Below are positions 18,144 through 26,479 of a stretch of DNA of 64,000 nt, piece by piece. The notes below the pieces were generated by a model. That model was not told where the DNA came from. It saw only the letters and a list, made by a program, of their open reading frames with translations, and made no database searches. Source of the stretch: Ardenticatenales bacterium (GTDB lineage: Bacteria; Chloroflexota; Anaerolineae; Epilineales; Epilineaceae); contig JADYYS010000046.1 in the NCBI GenBank assembly GCA_020853525.1, positions 1 to 64,000 of the forward strand, written 5' to 3'. Both the position numbers and the translations under genes were made by a program. The number at the start of each line of letters is the position of its first letter. The first letter of the stretch is position 1.

Positions 18144-21011
18144 TCAGAAGAGCTCGTCCGCTCCGCGCGCCAATGCCGCGACGGCCTCGGGCTCCAGCGC
18201 CGATCCCGCGGCCCACTCCGCATCGAATGCCGCGTTGCCCAACGCCGTGCGCCCGGCCGCGACGTCGGCGTCGTGGGGCGGCGCCTCGCGCGGGGACAGC
18301 GGCGCGCCGAGCCGCGTGCGCAGCGCCGCCGCGGCGCCGAGGAGGCGAGCCGCGCTCGCCGCGGCGCCGGCGCGCAGCAGCAGGCGGGCGGTCGTCACGA
18401 GCACGCGCGACACGCCCTTCTGGTCGCCGGCGCTCAGGCGCAGGCGGGCGGCGGCGGACAGCGCTTGCCGTGCGTCGTCCAGGCGGCCCTGGGCGAGGGC
18501 GACCTCGCCGCGCGTCAGCTGGATCGTGCCGAGCGTCCAGATGTCCTCCACGGCTTCCGCCAGCGGCTGACCCTCGTCGAGCCAGCGCGTGGCGGCATCG
18601 TATTCGCCGGTGACCAAGCACAGCCCGGCCAGGTTGATCAGCGTGGCCGCGATCCCTTCGCGGTCGTCGAGCTGTCGCTGAATCGTCAGCGCCCCCGTGA
18701 AGTGCGTGCGGGCGACCTCGACGTCGGCCCGCTCGGCGCTGAGCACGCCGAGGCCGTGCAGCACCCCGGCCTCGGCTTGGCGGTCGCCCAGGCGGCGGGC
18801 GACGGCCAGGTTCGCCTCGCCGAGTGCGGCTGCCGTGTCGAGGTCGCCCTCGTCGACGGCGACGAGGCCGAGATTGTGGGTGGCGCGCAGCACGAGCGCG
18901 TCGTCGCCGCAGGCCTCGGCGAGCGCACGGGCCTGGCCGAGCGACATGCGGGCGGTCGCAAAGTCGCCCCTCAGCCAGGCCAGCGCGCCGAGACCGTTGC
19001 TCGCCCGGGCGCGCGCGTTGCCGGTCAGGCCGGCGGCGGGGTCGGCCAGGGCGCGGCTCAGATAGGTGTGGCCTTCCTGCAGGTGCCCGCGCAGGTACCA
19101 GTAGCGCCAGAGATCGGCGGCCATCGTGATGAAGGCTTCGCCGTTCCCGCGGTCCAGGTAGTGGTCCAGTGCCGCGCGGAGGTTGGCGTGCTCGGCCGCC
19201 AGCCGCTCGAGCCAGTGCGCCTGCTCGGTGCCGATGATGTTCCGGCGGCCGTCATCGGCCAGGTCGGCCATGGCGGCCGCGTGGCGCTCGGCGACGGCCT
19301 CCGCCTCGCCGGCGGCGGCGAGGCGGCCGGCGGCGTACTCGGTCACGACCTGGAACATCGTGAAGCGCGCCGTGCCGGCGTCCGGGGCGGGCTGGATGAG
19401 GCTCATGTCCGTCAGCGCGGCCAGCGCGTGCAAGGCGTCGAGCGCCGCGTCGGCGCCGAGCGGGGCGGCGCACACCGCTTCGGCCAGCTCGATCGTCCAA
19501 CCGCCGCGGAAGACGGCCAAGCGCCGGAACAAGGTGCGCTCGTCGGGGCCGAGCAGGGCGTGGCTCCAATCGAGCGTGGCGGCCAGCGTCTGCTGGCGCG
19601 GCGGCAGGTCGCGCAGACCGCCCCCGAGCTCGCTCAGGCGGCCTTCGATGCGCGCCAGCAGCGCCGGCGGCGGCAGCAGGCGCACCCGCGCCGCCGCCAG
19701 CTCGATCGCCAGGGGCAGCCCGTCGAGGCGGTGGCAGATCGCCTCGACCGCCGCGGCATTGTCCGGCGTCAGGGTGAAACCGGCCGCCGTCGCCTGGGCG
19801 CGGTCGATGAACAGCATGATGGCCGGGCTGCGGGCGAGGGCCGCCATGTCGTCGGCGCCGATCGGGCCGCGCGGCGCGACGACGGCACCGACGCCGTTCC
19901 CGTGGCCGTCGTCGCCGGTGTCGCCCGACGGCAGCTCGAGCGGGCCGACCACGACCTCGTGCTCGCCGCGGACGTGCAACGGGGCGCGGCTCGTGACGAG
20001 GAGCGTCAGCTCGGGGCAGGCTTCGAGCAACGCCGAGAGTTCGATGCCGACCGAGAGGATCTGCTCGACGTTGTCGAGGACGATGAGTGTGCGGCGCGAC
20101 GCCAGGTGTGTCGTGAGGACGGCCGCCAGCGGACGGCTGCCGCCCTCGGCGACGCCGAGCGCCGCCGCCACCGCCGGCAGCACGAGGGACGGGTCGCGAA
20201 CGTCGGCCAGCGGTACGAAAAAGGCGCCGCCCGGGAAGTCGTCGAGGGCCTCGGCCGCCAGCTGGAGCGCCAGGCGCGACTTGCCGATGCCGCCGGGACC
20301 GATCAGGGTGACGAGCCGGGCATCGGCGCGGTCGAGCAGCGCGTTGACCTCCTGCAGGTCCGCGACGCGGTCGATGAGCGGCGTCAGTGCCTGCGGCAGG
20401 TTGTTGGGATGGGCGTCGAGCGTCTTCAGGGGCGGGAACACGTTCGGCAAGCCGTCGCCGACCGCTTGGTACACGTCCTCCGGCGCCAGCAGGTCGCGCA
20501 GCCGGTGGGCGCCGAGCGCGTTCAGCGCCACCCCCGGCGGCACGTCGTCGCGTACGAGCAGCGCCGCGGCCTGGCTGAGCAGGATCTGGCCGCCGTGGCC
20601 GGCCGCCATCAGCCGCGCCAGTCGGTTCAGGCACGGCGCCACGTAGTCGCCGCGGTGCGGGGCGGCCTCGCCGACGTGGAGGGCCATGCGGACGGACACC
20701 GGCCCGTCCGGCCCCCAGGACGCGGCGCCCAGGCCGCGCTGGGCGTCGACCGCGGCGGCGAGCGCGTCGGGGGCGGCGGGGAACGCGGCTTGTACGGCGT
20801 CGCCGACCCGCTTGAACCAGATGCCGTCGTGGCGGCGGATCGCGCCCTCGAGGACGGCGTCGTGCTGCGCCAGGGCGGCCCGCATCGCGTCTGCGTCCCG
20901 CTCCCAGCGCGCCGTGCTGCCCTGGATGTCGGTGAAGAGGAAAGCGACGGTGCCGGTCGGCCACGCGCTGCCGGCCGCGTTGTGCCCGGCCGCGTTGTGC
21001 CCGGCCGTCAG
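18144..21011 (-). CDS. Class III nucleotide cyclase-NB-ARC-TPR protein
   Basis: About 955 residues if started at CTG 21011. Residues 20-150 form a class III cyclase domain. It has the metal Asp28 (FLFTDIQGST) and Asp71 (KRVGDAVQ), the adenine-selecting pair Lys67 and Asp122, and transition-state Asn129/Arg133 (LNRLARL), so an active ATP cyclase is predicted. A STAND ATPase follows: Walker A GPGGIGKS at 238-245, Walker B TLIVLDNVEQ, LLVTSRAPL and LPLAIELAAARV. The C-terminal 400 residues are TPR-like repeats. No ATG, GTG or TTG lies in frame before the domain; the CTG overlaps the upstream stop (CTGA), paralleling the ATGA overlap one gene earlier. An ATG start at Met43 would destroy the cyclase domain. 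It is the last gene of a PycTM-containing operon. Confidence 0.85.
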   Translation of the reverse strand: MTAGHNAAGHNAAGSAWPTGTVAFLFTDIQGSTARWERDADAMRAALAQHDAVLEGAIRRHDGIWFKRVGDAVQAAFPAAPDALAAAVDAQRGLGAASWGPDGPVSVRMALHVGEAAPHRGDYVAPCLNRLARLMAAGHGGQILLSQAAALLVRDDVPPGVALNALGAHRLRDLLAPEDVYQAVGDGLPNVFPPLKTLDAHPNNLPQALTPLIDRVADLQEVNALLDRADARLVTLIGPGGIGKSRLALQLAAEALDDFPGGAFFVPLADVRDPSLVLPAVAAALGVAEGGSRPLAAVLTTHLASRRTLIVLDNVEQILSVGIELSALLEACPELTLLVTSRAPLHVRGEHEVVVGPLELPSGDTGDDGHGNGVGAVVAPRGPIGADDMAALARSPAIMLFIDRAQATAAGFTLTPDNAAAVEAICHRLDGLPLAIELAAARVRLLPPPALLARIEGRLSELGGGLRDLPPRQQTLAATLDWSHALLGPDERTLFRRLAVFRGGWTIELAEAVCAAPLGADAALDALHALAALTDMSLIQPAPDAGTARFTMFQVVTEYAAGRLAAAGEAEAVAERHAAAMADLADDGRRNIIGTEQAHWLERLAAEHANLRAALDHYLDRGNGEAFITMAADLWRYWYLRGHLQEGHTYLSRALADPAAGLTGNARARASNGLGALAWLRGDFATARMSLGQARALAEACGDDALVLRATHNLGLVAVDEGDLDTAAALGEANLAVARRLGDRQAEAGVLHGLGVLSAERADVEVARTHFTGALTIQRQLDDREGIAATLINLAGLCLVTGEYDAATRWLDEGQPLAEAVEDIWTLGTIQLTRGEVALAQGRLDDARQALSAAARLRLSAGDQKGVSRVLVTTARLLLRAGAAASAARLLGAAAALRTRLGAPLSPREAPPHDADVAAGRTALGNAAFDAEWAAGSALEPEAVAALARGADELF

Positions 21012-21575
21012 AGGACGAGCTCCGCCAGCAGCCCGGCCGCCAGAAGCGTGAGCCCGACGAGGACGAGGAAGGATGCCCGGTTGAAGGTGCGCAGCTTGGC
21101 CTGGGTGATGACGGCGTTGGCCACGATCTGCCCGGCCAGCGCGGCGTGCAACGGGTGCGCTGTCGGATCGTACGCCGGATCGCCGCCGTAGCGCCGGGCG
21201 ACCTCGGCGGCAAGCTCGACGGGGGTGTAGGCGGCCAGGTGCCCGGAGTACAGGAGGTTGTCGTCGGGCGCGCCCGACGGGGGGCGGGCAGGGCGAATCC
21301 TGGGCGCGCTCTGCGGTCGGAACGACAGGACCGCCGTCGCCAGCGCGCCGAGGAAGGCGAGCTCGGAGGCCCCGAAGGCGGCGACGGCCGGCAGCGGCAT
21401 CCCCGTCGGCGCCGCGGAGGAGCCCGATCATCGCGCCGCTGGCCGTGCCGGTGAGGGCGCTGATCGCCAGGTTCTTGGCCTCGGCGAACTTCAGCCAGCT
21501 GTCGACCCGGTCGAGGATGTCGGCCAGCAGGTCGCCGGTCGGCGCGGCGTCGGCGGGGGGCGCGCCCTAGGTCAT
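21008..21575 (-). pseudogene. PycTM-like (DUF5706) membrane effector, disrupted
   Basis: Intact, this would encode about 188 residues. Segments in order are DILDRVDSWLKFAEAKNLAI (matching the family's early RFAD-x-K-type motif), a hydrophobic hairpin ending SELAFLGALATAVLSF, the motif NLLYSGHLAAYTPVELAAEV, and a helix AGQIVANAVITQAKLRTFNR leading into a last membrane segment. This layout is that of PycTM effectors, membrane-disrupting partners of cyclases in Pycsar. Two defects exist. Codon 3 is TAG (21567-21569), and a C4 run (21401-21404; G4 in the gene) shifts the frame by one; removing one base fuses the halves perfectly. The ATG overlaps the upstream stop (ATGA). Sequencing error at the homopolymer cannot be excluded, but does not explain the TAG. 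Confidence 0.75.
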
Positions 21576-22009
21576 GCGGCCGGCGGCCAGAACCGCGTGA
21601 GCAGGTCGTCCGCCAGCGGCACCATCAACACGGTGATCGACAGGATCGTCGGGGCGATCGCCGGATCGAGGCCGGCGAGGTCGGTGCCGGCGGCCGTCAC
21701 GCTGGATGCCCAGCCGGCGAAGGCGAGGCCCGTCAGGATGTAGTAGTACCACGGTCCCGGCTTGCCCTGCTCGCGCATTCGCGTCGCCAGCGTGTAGCCC
21801 AGCGTCGCCGCCAGGCCGATGCCGAACACCGTCCAGTGCCATCGCTCGGCGTTGGCGGGCAGGTTGGCGTACGTGGGCACGAAGAACGCCAGCACCTCGG
21901 CCGGGACGTACTTCGTCAGCTTGCTCAGGTAGGCGTCGTTGTCGCCGCCGTCCACATCGGCCGTCCGGACGCGGGTCGGGTCGCTGGCATAGACGATCGC
22001 TCGGGGCAT
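21572..22009 (-). CDS. Small multi-TM protein, first gene of cyclase operon
   Basis: 145 residues. The ATG at 22009 has GGAGG 7 nt upstream and a TACACT-CGCCCC promoter box at 22047-22052. A hydrophilic head (about 1-25) is followed by KLTKYVPAEVLAFFVPTYAN and then three clear hydrophobic segments (TVFGIGLAATLGYTLATRM, YYYILTGLAFAGWASS, TILSITVLMVPLADDLL). I do not assign a family with confidence. Its TGA overlaps the ATG of the PycTM-like gene, so it belongs to the same translationally coupled unit and may be an accessory or second membrane component of the cyclase system. Confidence 0.75.
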   Translation of the reverse strand: MPRAIVYASDPTRVRTADVDGGDNDAYLSKLTKYVPAEVLAFFVPTYANLPANAERWHWTVFGIGLAATLGYTLATRMREQGKPGPWYYYILTGLAFAGWASSVTAAGTDLAGLDPAIAPTILSITVLMVPLADDLLTRFWPPAA

Positions 22010-22046
22010 GGGGGAGCCTCCAGGAAGGGCGTCGGTTGCGGGGGCG

Positions 22047-22052
22047 AGTGTA
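22047..22052 (-). promoter_or_regulatory. -10 element of cyclase operon
   Basis: On the minus strand it reads TACACT followed by CGCCCC, the recurring promoter arrangement of this window. It predicts a leader of about 30 nt containing the GGAGG site of the 145-residue gene, and would drive all three genes down to 18144. Confidence 0.5.
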
Positions 22053-22161
22053 GGCCCGCGGGCGGGTCATCGCAACCTTGGTTGGAACGGATGTGGCGCC
22101 CGCCCGTGTCGCAACGAGCGGCTCCCGCTCGACGACCCGCGCACATCGAGGAACACCGCCG

Positions 22162-24186
22162 ATGACCGCCGCCCGACCCCGCCGGATCACCGTCCGGATC
22201 ACCCGTCGGATCACCCGCCACGCCCCGCTGGCCATCGTCGTCGCGCTCTACCTCTGCCTCGCCGCCGCGTACGCGTGGCGGGTGCCGATTCTGGAGGGCG
22301 CCGACGAGCACGGGCACGCATCGTACATCGACTTCGTGGCGGCCCACCACGCGCTGCCGCCGATCGGGACGGTCTGGGAGTCCGTCCAGCCGCCGCTGTA
22401 CTACGTGGTCGCCGCCGCGGTGAACGGGGTGGCCGGCGGTCGGCCGCTGGTGCCGGTGACGCTGAGGTTGAACGACGGCTTCCGTTTCGACGACCCGTCG
22501 TCCGCCGACGTATTCGATCCGCGCAGCTATGACCCCGCGGATGCCCGCCCGGCGCGCCGCCTGCGCCTCCTCTCCACGCTCTTCGGCGCCGCGACCCTCG
22601 TGCTGATCTATGCGACCGCCCTCGCCGCCGGCCGCGGCCGCTGCTCGATCGCCCTGGCCGCCGCGGCGCTGCCGGCGCTCACGCCGATGTTCGCCCACCA
22701 CAACGCCGTGCTGACGAACGACGCCCTCGCGACGACATGGTGCGCGCTCCTGACCTGGCAGCTCGTGCGATCGGTCACCGGCGACGGTTCGGCGGACGAC
22801 CGGGCGGCGAGCCGTCGCCGGTCGGGCGACCGCCTGGCCCGCGATCGTCCGTCGGTGCCGTGCGCGGTGCGCATGGGCATCGTCGTCGGCGTCGGGATGT
22901 GGACGAAGTACACGATGGCCCCGGTCGCGGCCGCGGCCGGACTCGGCCTGATCCTGCTGCCGGGCACGCGGCGCGTGCGGTTGGCGCGCTCGCTCCGCTT
23001 CACGCTGACCGCCCTTGCGGTCTCCGGTCCATGGCTGGCCTGGAACACGTGGCGCTACGGTGATCCGCTGGCCGGCGCCGCGATGCGCCGGGCGCACGCC
23101 GTGCTCGCCGTCGACCTGTCGCCGCCGGCGCTGACCGTCGATCCGGCGTTTCTGTGGGGGGTCTTCATCTCGTACTGGGGCAAGATCGGTTCGATGACGG
23201 TGCCGCTGCACGTCGATGCGTACGCCTTCTTCGGCCTGCTGACCGCGCTCGGCGTCCTCGGCCTGCCGCTGGCGATTCGCCGCCGCACCATCGACCGCGG
23301 CAGCGCCGCCGTGCTCGGCCTGATCGCGGGCCTGACGTGGTGCGCGTTCCTGGTGCACAACGCACGGTTGTCCGCGGTCCAAGGGCGCCTGCTGTTCCCG
23401 GCGCTGCCGGCGATCTCGACGCTGTTGGCGGCGGGCTGGGCGGGCGCGCTGGATGCTGTGGTTGCGGCGTGGGCAACGGGGTCCAACCGGACTGCAACCC
23501 GCGCCCCGATCGTTCGCCGTCTCCCCCTCCGGGCTCTTTGGACGCTTCGTGCCCCGAGCGCCCTCCAGTACTGTCGCGCCCTGCCCGTCGCCGCGCTGAT
23601 CGCCGGCCTCATGGCGATCAACCTGCAGACGCTGGCCGGTCCGGTGCAGTTCGCCTTTCACGACGCACCGGCCGCGCGCGGTCGCGCGGCGGTGGCCGTT
23701 GCGGTGGCCGAGCGCCCGCGTTCGACCGGCGACGACCGCGCGGCCATGGCCGCCAGCGCCCGTGACGTCGCCTCGGCGGGCATCCGCGCCAAGGCACGGC
23801 CGGCGCCGCGGCCGAGCACGGGATCCCACGCTACGAACCCGCCGGCGCGCGGTCCGACCGTTCGCCCGGCGTCGCTCGATCCGTCCGACCCGGCGGTTGC
23901 GCAGGCCGCCGTGGCCGCGGGACCGCCGGTCGGCGGGGCGCCGCGCCGCGACGGCGACCGCACCGCGAACCGACGGCCCAAGCCGACCCCGCCGAGCGGT
24001 GTCGGGCCGGGCGGCGCGGGCTCGGTCGATGACCGGGCCGTTCCGCCCCGGCGCCACGAGCCGAACGGCGACGGCCCGGTCCCGGAAACGACCGCGGAGG
24101 CGTTCCGGAGCGAGGGTCCGGCGTCGGCGATCAGCCCCGCCGTGCCGACACCCGAGCCGCCCCCGCCAGCAGCACCGCCCACATGA
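22162..24186 (+). CDS. GT39-like polytopic membrane glycosyltransferase
   Basis: 674 residues. After a first helix (APLAIVVALYLCLAAAYAW) comes the acidic loop PILEGADEHGHASYIDF, typical of GT-C enzymes such as the GT39/ArnT group, where Asp/Glu in the first extracytoplasmic loop is catalytic. SVQPPLYYVVAAA and HHNAVLTNDALATTWCALL continue the pattern. About ten hydrophobic segments run to residue 500. Such enzymes transfer sugars from polyprenyl-phosphate donors at the outer face of the membrane. The last 170 residues are a Pro/Ala/Arg-rich disordered tail instead of the beta-sandwich found in the two relatives at 26476 and 45378; decay or replacement is possible. ATG 22162 follows GAGGA at about 9 nt. 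The end overlaps the convergent gene by 56 bp. Confidence 0.78.
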   Translation: MTAARPRRITVRITRRITRHAPLAIVVALYLCLAAAYAWRVPILEGADEHGHASYIDFVAAHHALPPIGTVWESVQPPLYYVVAAAVNGVAGGRPLVPVTLRLNDGFRFDDPSSADVFDPRSYDPADARPARRLRLLSTLFGAATLVLIYATALAAGRGRCSIALAAAALPALTPMFAHHNAVLTNDALATTWCALLTWQLVRSVTGDGSADDRAASRRRSGDRLARDRPSVPCAVRMGIVVGVGMWTKYTMAPVAAAAGLGLILLPGTRRVRLARSLRFTLTALAVSGPWLAWNTWRYGDPLAGAAMRRAHAVLAVDLSPPALTVDPAFLWGVFISYWGKIGSMTVPLHVDAYAFFGLLTALGVLGLPLAIRRRTIDRGSAAVLGLIAGLTWCAFLVHNARLSAVQGRLLFPALPAISTLLAAGWAGALDAVVAAWATGSNRTATRAPIVRRLPLRALWTLRAPSALQYCRALPVAALIAGLMAINLQTLAGPVQFAFHDAPAARGRAAVAVAVAERPRSTGDDRAAMAASARDVASAGIRAKARPAPRPSTGSHATNPPARGPTVRPASLDPSDPAVAQAAVAAGPPVGGAPRRDGDRTANRRPKPTPPSGVGPGGAGSVDDRAVPPRRHEPNGDGPVPETTAEAFRSEGPASAISPAVPTPEPPPPAAPPT

Positions 24187-26479
24187 CCGCCGACAGCTCG
24201 AGGCCGAGGCGCCAACCGCGCGGCCGGTAGCGCAGCTCGACGATGTGCGCACCGGCGTCGAGGGCGACGGCGCGGAAGAGGAAGTCGGCGCGCAGCACCG
24301 GCGCCGGGACGCCGTCGACCGCGGCCCGCCAGTCCGGGTGCCAGACGTCGGACAGGACGAGGAAGGACGGCCGGCGGACGTGGATGCGGAGGGTGATCCG
24401 GTCGGGGGTGTACGCGTCGACGACGACCGGGCTTGCCGCGGCAGCGAGGGGATCCGTGGGATCGTCGGGGCGTTTGTCGGCATGCGCCGCCACGTCGGCT
24501 TCGACGTCGGCCGCGACGAAGACGACGGATGTACGTGGATCGTGGGTGGGATCGCGCAGGCGGTCGAATGCCGCAAGATCGTCGCGTGCGACGTGGGCGT
24601 GCGGGACGAGGCGGATGCGGGGCAGCGCGCCGTCGTTGCGCCAGATGTCGACGGCGGCGTCGCCGGTGAAGGCCTTGGTCCACCGGCCGGCATCGCTCGG
24701 GGCCGCGCCCTTGTCCGTCAGGCACCAGCCGACACCGAACAGGTTGTAGAGCGGCGACCCGCGGTGCTGCAGGCCGTCCATCGCGAAGCTGTACGTCCCG
24801 AGCCGGGAAGGGTTGTAGATGCCACCGAGGCTGTAGAGGCCCCAGAGCTGGGCCGAGCCGGGCTGCCACGCGCCCGTCGCCTCGTCGATGCGCAACGGGA
24901 GATCGGCGTCGCCGGGCGTGAACGTCGCGCCGTTGGCGGCCAGCCAATCCTTTGCGGGCGTGCGCCAGTAGCCGGCGGTCGGGTCGGCGCGGTCGATCTC
25001 GACGCCGGCCCCCAGCGCGACGAGGTCGACGGCGGTGGCGAGGACGAGGAGCGCACCGATCGCCGCGGCCGGGCGGCGCCATCGCGCGGACGGGCCGGCC
25101 GGCGATCGGGCCGCCGCGGCGCGTGCGACGCGGGCGATGACGGCCGCGGCGCCGGCAGCGGCCAGCCACGACAGCGCGAAGTCGACGAGCAGGAGGTAGC
25201 GCGCCGGGGCGCGGAACGGCAGGTGAAGCGGAGCGATCAGCAAGCGGTGCACCGGCGTCGCGGGGCCGAGGGCGACGAGGAGGGCGACGATCGCCAGGAC
25301 GGCGAAGAACACGGCGTCGCGGTGACGGTGGCGGTCGTGGCGGGCGGCGGCGGCGGCGAGGATGGCGACGATCGCCAGAAGCACGGGTACGACACCCACA
25401 TACCCCACCTCGACCCGGTCCCAATCGCCGTGGAAGGCGGCCGCGCCCCGCCCCCACCACCACGGCGCCACAAGCCCGACAAGCGCCCGCGGCGGCAGGC
25501 TGTACTGGACGGACGTGGCGTAGTCGTACGTCGCCCGAACCGTCGCGGGTCGGAGCGCGAGCGTCGGGAGCAGGGCGGGCGCGGCGAGGGCGAAGGCGGC
25601 GGCGCCGGCGGCGGCGAGCGCGACGAGGGGCCGCCGGCGCCGGTCGGCGGCGGTGCGCCAGAGGGCGTGGAGGGAGACGGCGAGGGCGCAGAGGAACGTG
25701 GCCTGGGCGTGGCCGGCGAGGGCGCTGAGGGCGAGGGAGAGGGCGGCGAGGGCGATCCAGCCGGCCGAACGATGCATCGACCACGTACGGACGACATTCG
25801 CCCGGCCGTGGGTAGGGGCGGGTCTGAGACCCGCCCCTACGCGCACCGCTGTCGGAGGGTCGCACGCCCGGTGGATGCCGAGGAGGGCGAGCGGGAGCCA
25901 GCCGGCGGCGGCGTTGAGGTTCAGGTTCCCGAGGTGGGTGAGGAAGACGTCGTTGAGCATCCACGCGAGGGCGCCGACGAGGGAGGGGAAGATCGCGAAG
26001 CCCGTCATGGCATCCGGAAGCGGGTCGTTCACATCAGCGCTGGAGCGACGCCGCCACAGCCTCAGGCAGGCGTACATGGCGACGCCGGTGAAGAGCATAT
26101 GGCCCATGACGACGCGTTCGAGATCGACGTAGCTGAAGGCGGGCTTGAGGAGATAGAGGAGCCAGAGCGGCGGGTAGAGGAGGCCGGACTGGTTGTCCGC
26201 CAGCAGCGGTGCGCCGGCGTACTGGTGGGGGTTCCAGAGCGGCAGGTCGCCGGCAGCGATGCGGCCCGCAGCGAAGCGGTACATCGGCCAGAGGAACGAG
26301 GCGAGGTCGCCGCCGCCTTGGGGGAGCCAGTAGCGGGCGGAGAGGACGGGGGCGAAGAAGGCGGCGCAGGTGGCGGTGAGGGCGAGGAGGGCGAGGGCGT
26401 CGGGGGTCGTGAACGCGCGGAAGAGGCGCCTTCCGGCGCCGGCGGCGGACGGCGGCGGCGAGACGGGCGACGCCGTCAT
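24131..26479 (-). CDS. YfhO-like polytopic membrane protein
   Basis: 782 residues. The N-terminal two-thirds have about 12 hydrophobic segments. Family-like motifs are the first extracytoplasmic loop GGDLASFLWPMYRFAAGRI with LPLWNPHQYAGAPLLADNQSG, and the C-terminal periplasmic part including RPSFLVLSDVWHPDWRAAVD and LRYRPRGWRLG. Proteins of this type (PF09586, bacterial membrane protein YfhO) are GT-C-like enzymes linked to glycosylation of cell-wall polymers in Firmicutes. A palindromic repeat is translated in frame as VGAGLRPAPT at about 214-223, in a loop between helices. The ATG at 26479 overlaps the stop of the upstream glycosyltransferase (ATGA), so the two are translationally coupled. 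Confidence 0.82.
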   Translation of the reverse strand: MTASPVSPPPSAAGAGRRLFRAFTTPDALALLALTATCAAFFAPVLSARYWLPQGGGDLASFLWPMYRFAAGRIAAGDLPLWNPHQYAGAPLLADNQSGLLYPPLWLLYLLKPAFSYVDLERVVMGHMLFTGVAMYACLRLWRRRSSADVNDPLPDAMTGFAIFPSLVGALAWMLNDVFLTHLGNLNLNAAAGWLPLALLGIHRACDPPTAVRVGAGLRPAPTHGRANVVRTWSMHRSAGWIALAALSLALSALAGHAQATFLCALAVSLHALWRTAADRRRRPLVALAAAGAAAFALAAPALLPTLALRPATVRATYDYATSVQYSLPPRALVGLVAPWWWGRGAAAFHGDWDRVEVGYVGVVPVLLAIVAILAAAAARHDRHRHRDAVFFAVLAIVALLVALGPATPVHRLLIAPLHLPFRAPARYLLLVDFALSWLAAAGAAAVIARVARAAAARSPAGPSARWRRPAAAIGALLVLATAVDLVALGAGVEIDRADPTAGYWRTPAKDWLAANGATFTPGDADLPLRIDEATGAWQPGSAQLWGLYSLGGIYNPSRLGTYSFAMDGLQHRGSPLYNLFGVGWCLTDKGAAPSDAGRWTKAFTGDAAVDIWRNDGALPRIRLVPHAHVARDDLAAFDRLRDPTHDPRTSVVFVAADVEADVAAHADKRPDDPTDPLAAAASPVVVDAYTPDRITLRIHVRRPSFLVLSDVWHPDWRAAVDGVPAPVLRADFLFRAVALDAGAHIVELRYRPRGWRLGLELSAVMWAVLLAGAARVSARRG
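25812..25840. repeat. 29-bp palindrome inside YfhO-like gene
   Basis: Two perfect 14-bp arms, GTAGGGGCGGGTCT and its complement AGACCCGCCCCTAC, flank a single central G. The outer GTAGGGGC is shared with the repeats at 8109, 46911, 53456 and 63308, marking one superfamily with different inner sequences. It is read in frame as VGAGLRPAPT. Confidence 0.9.

Noticed and set aside
18144-21011. Pyrimidine (cCMP/cUMP) cyclase as in canonical Pycsar
   Set aside because: Lys67 and Asp122 occupy the adenine-recognition positions of ordinary class III adenylyl cyclases, so ATP is the more likely substrate.
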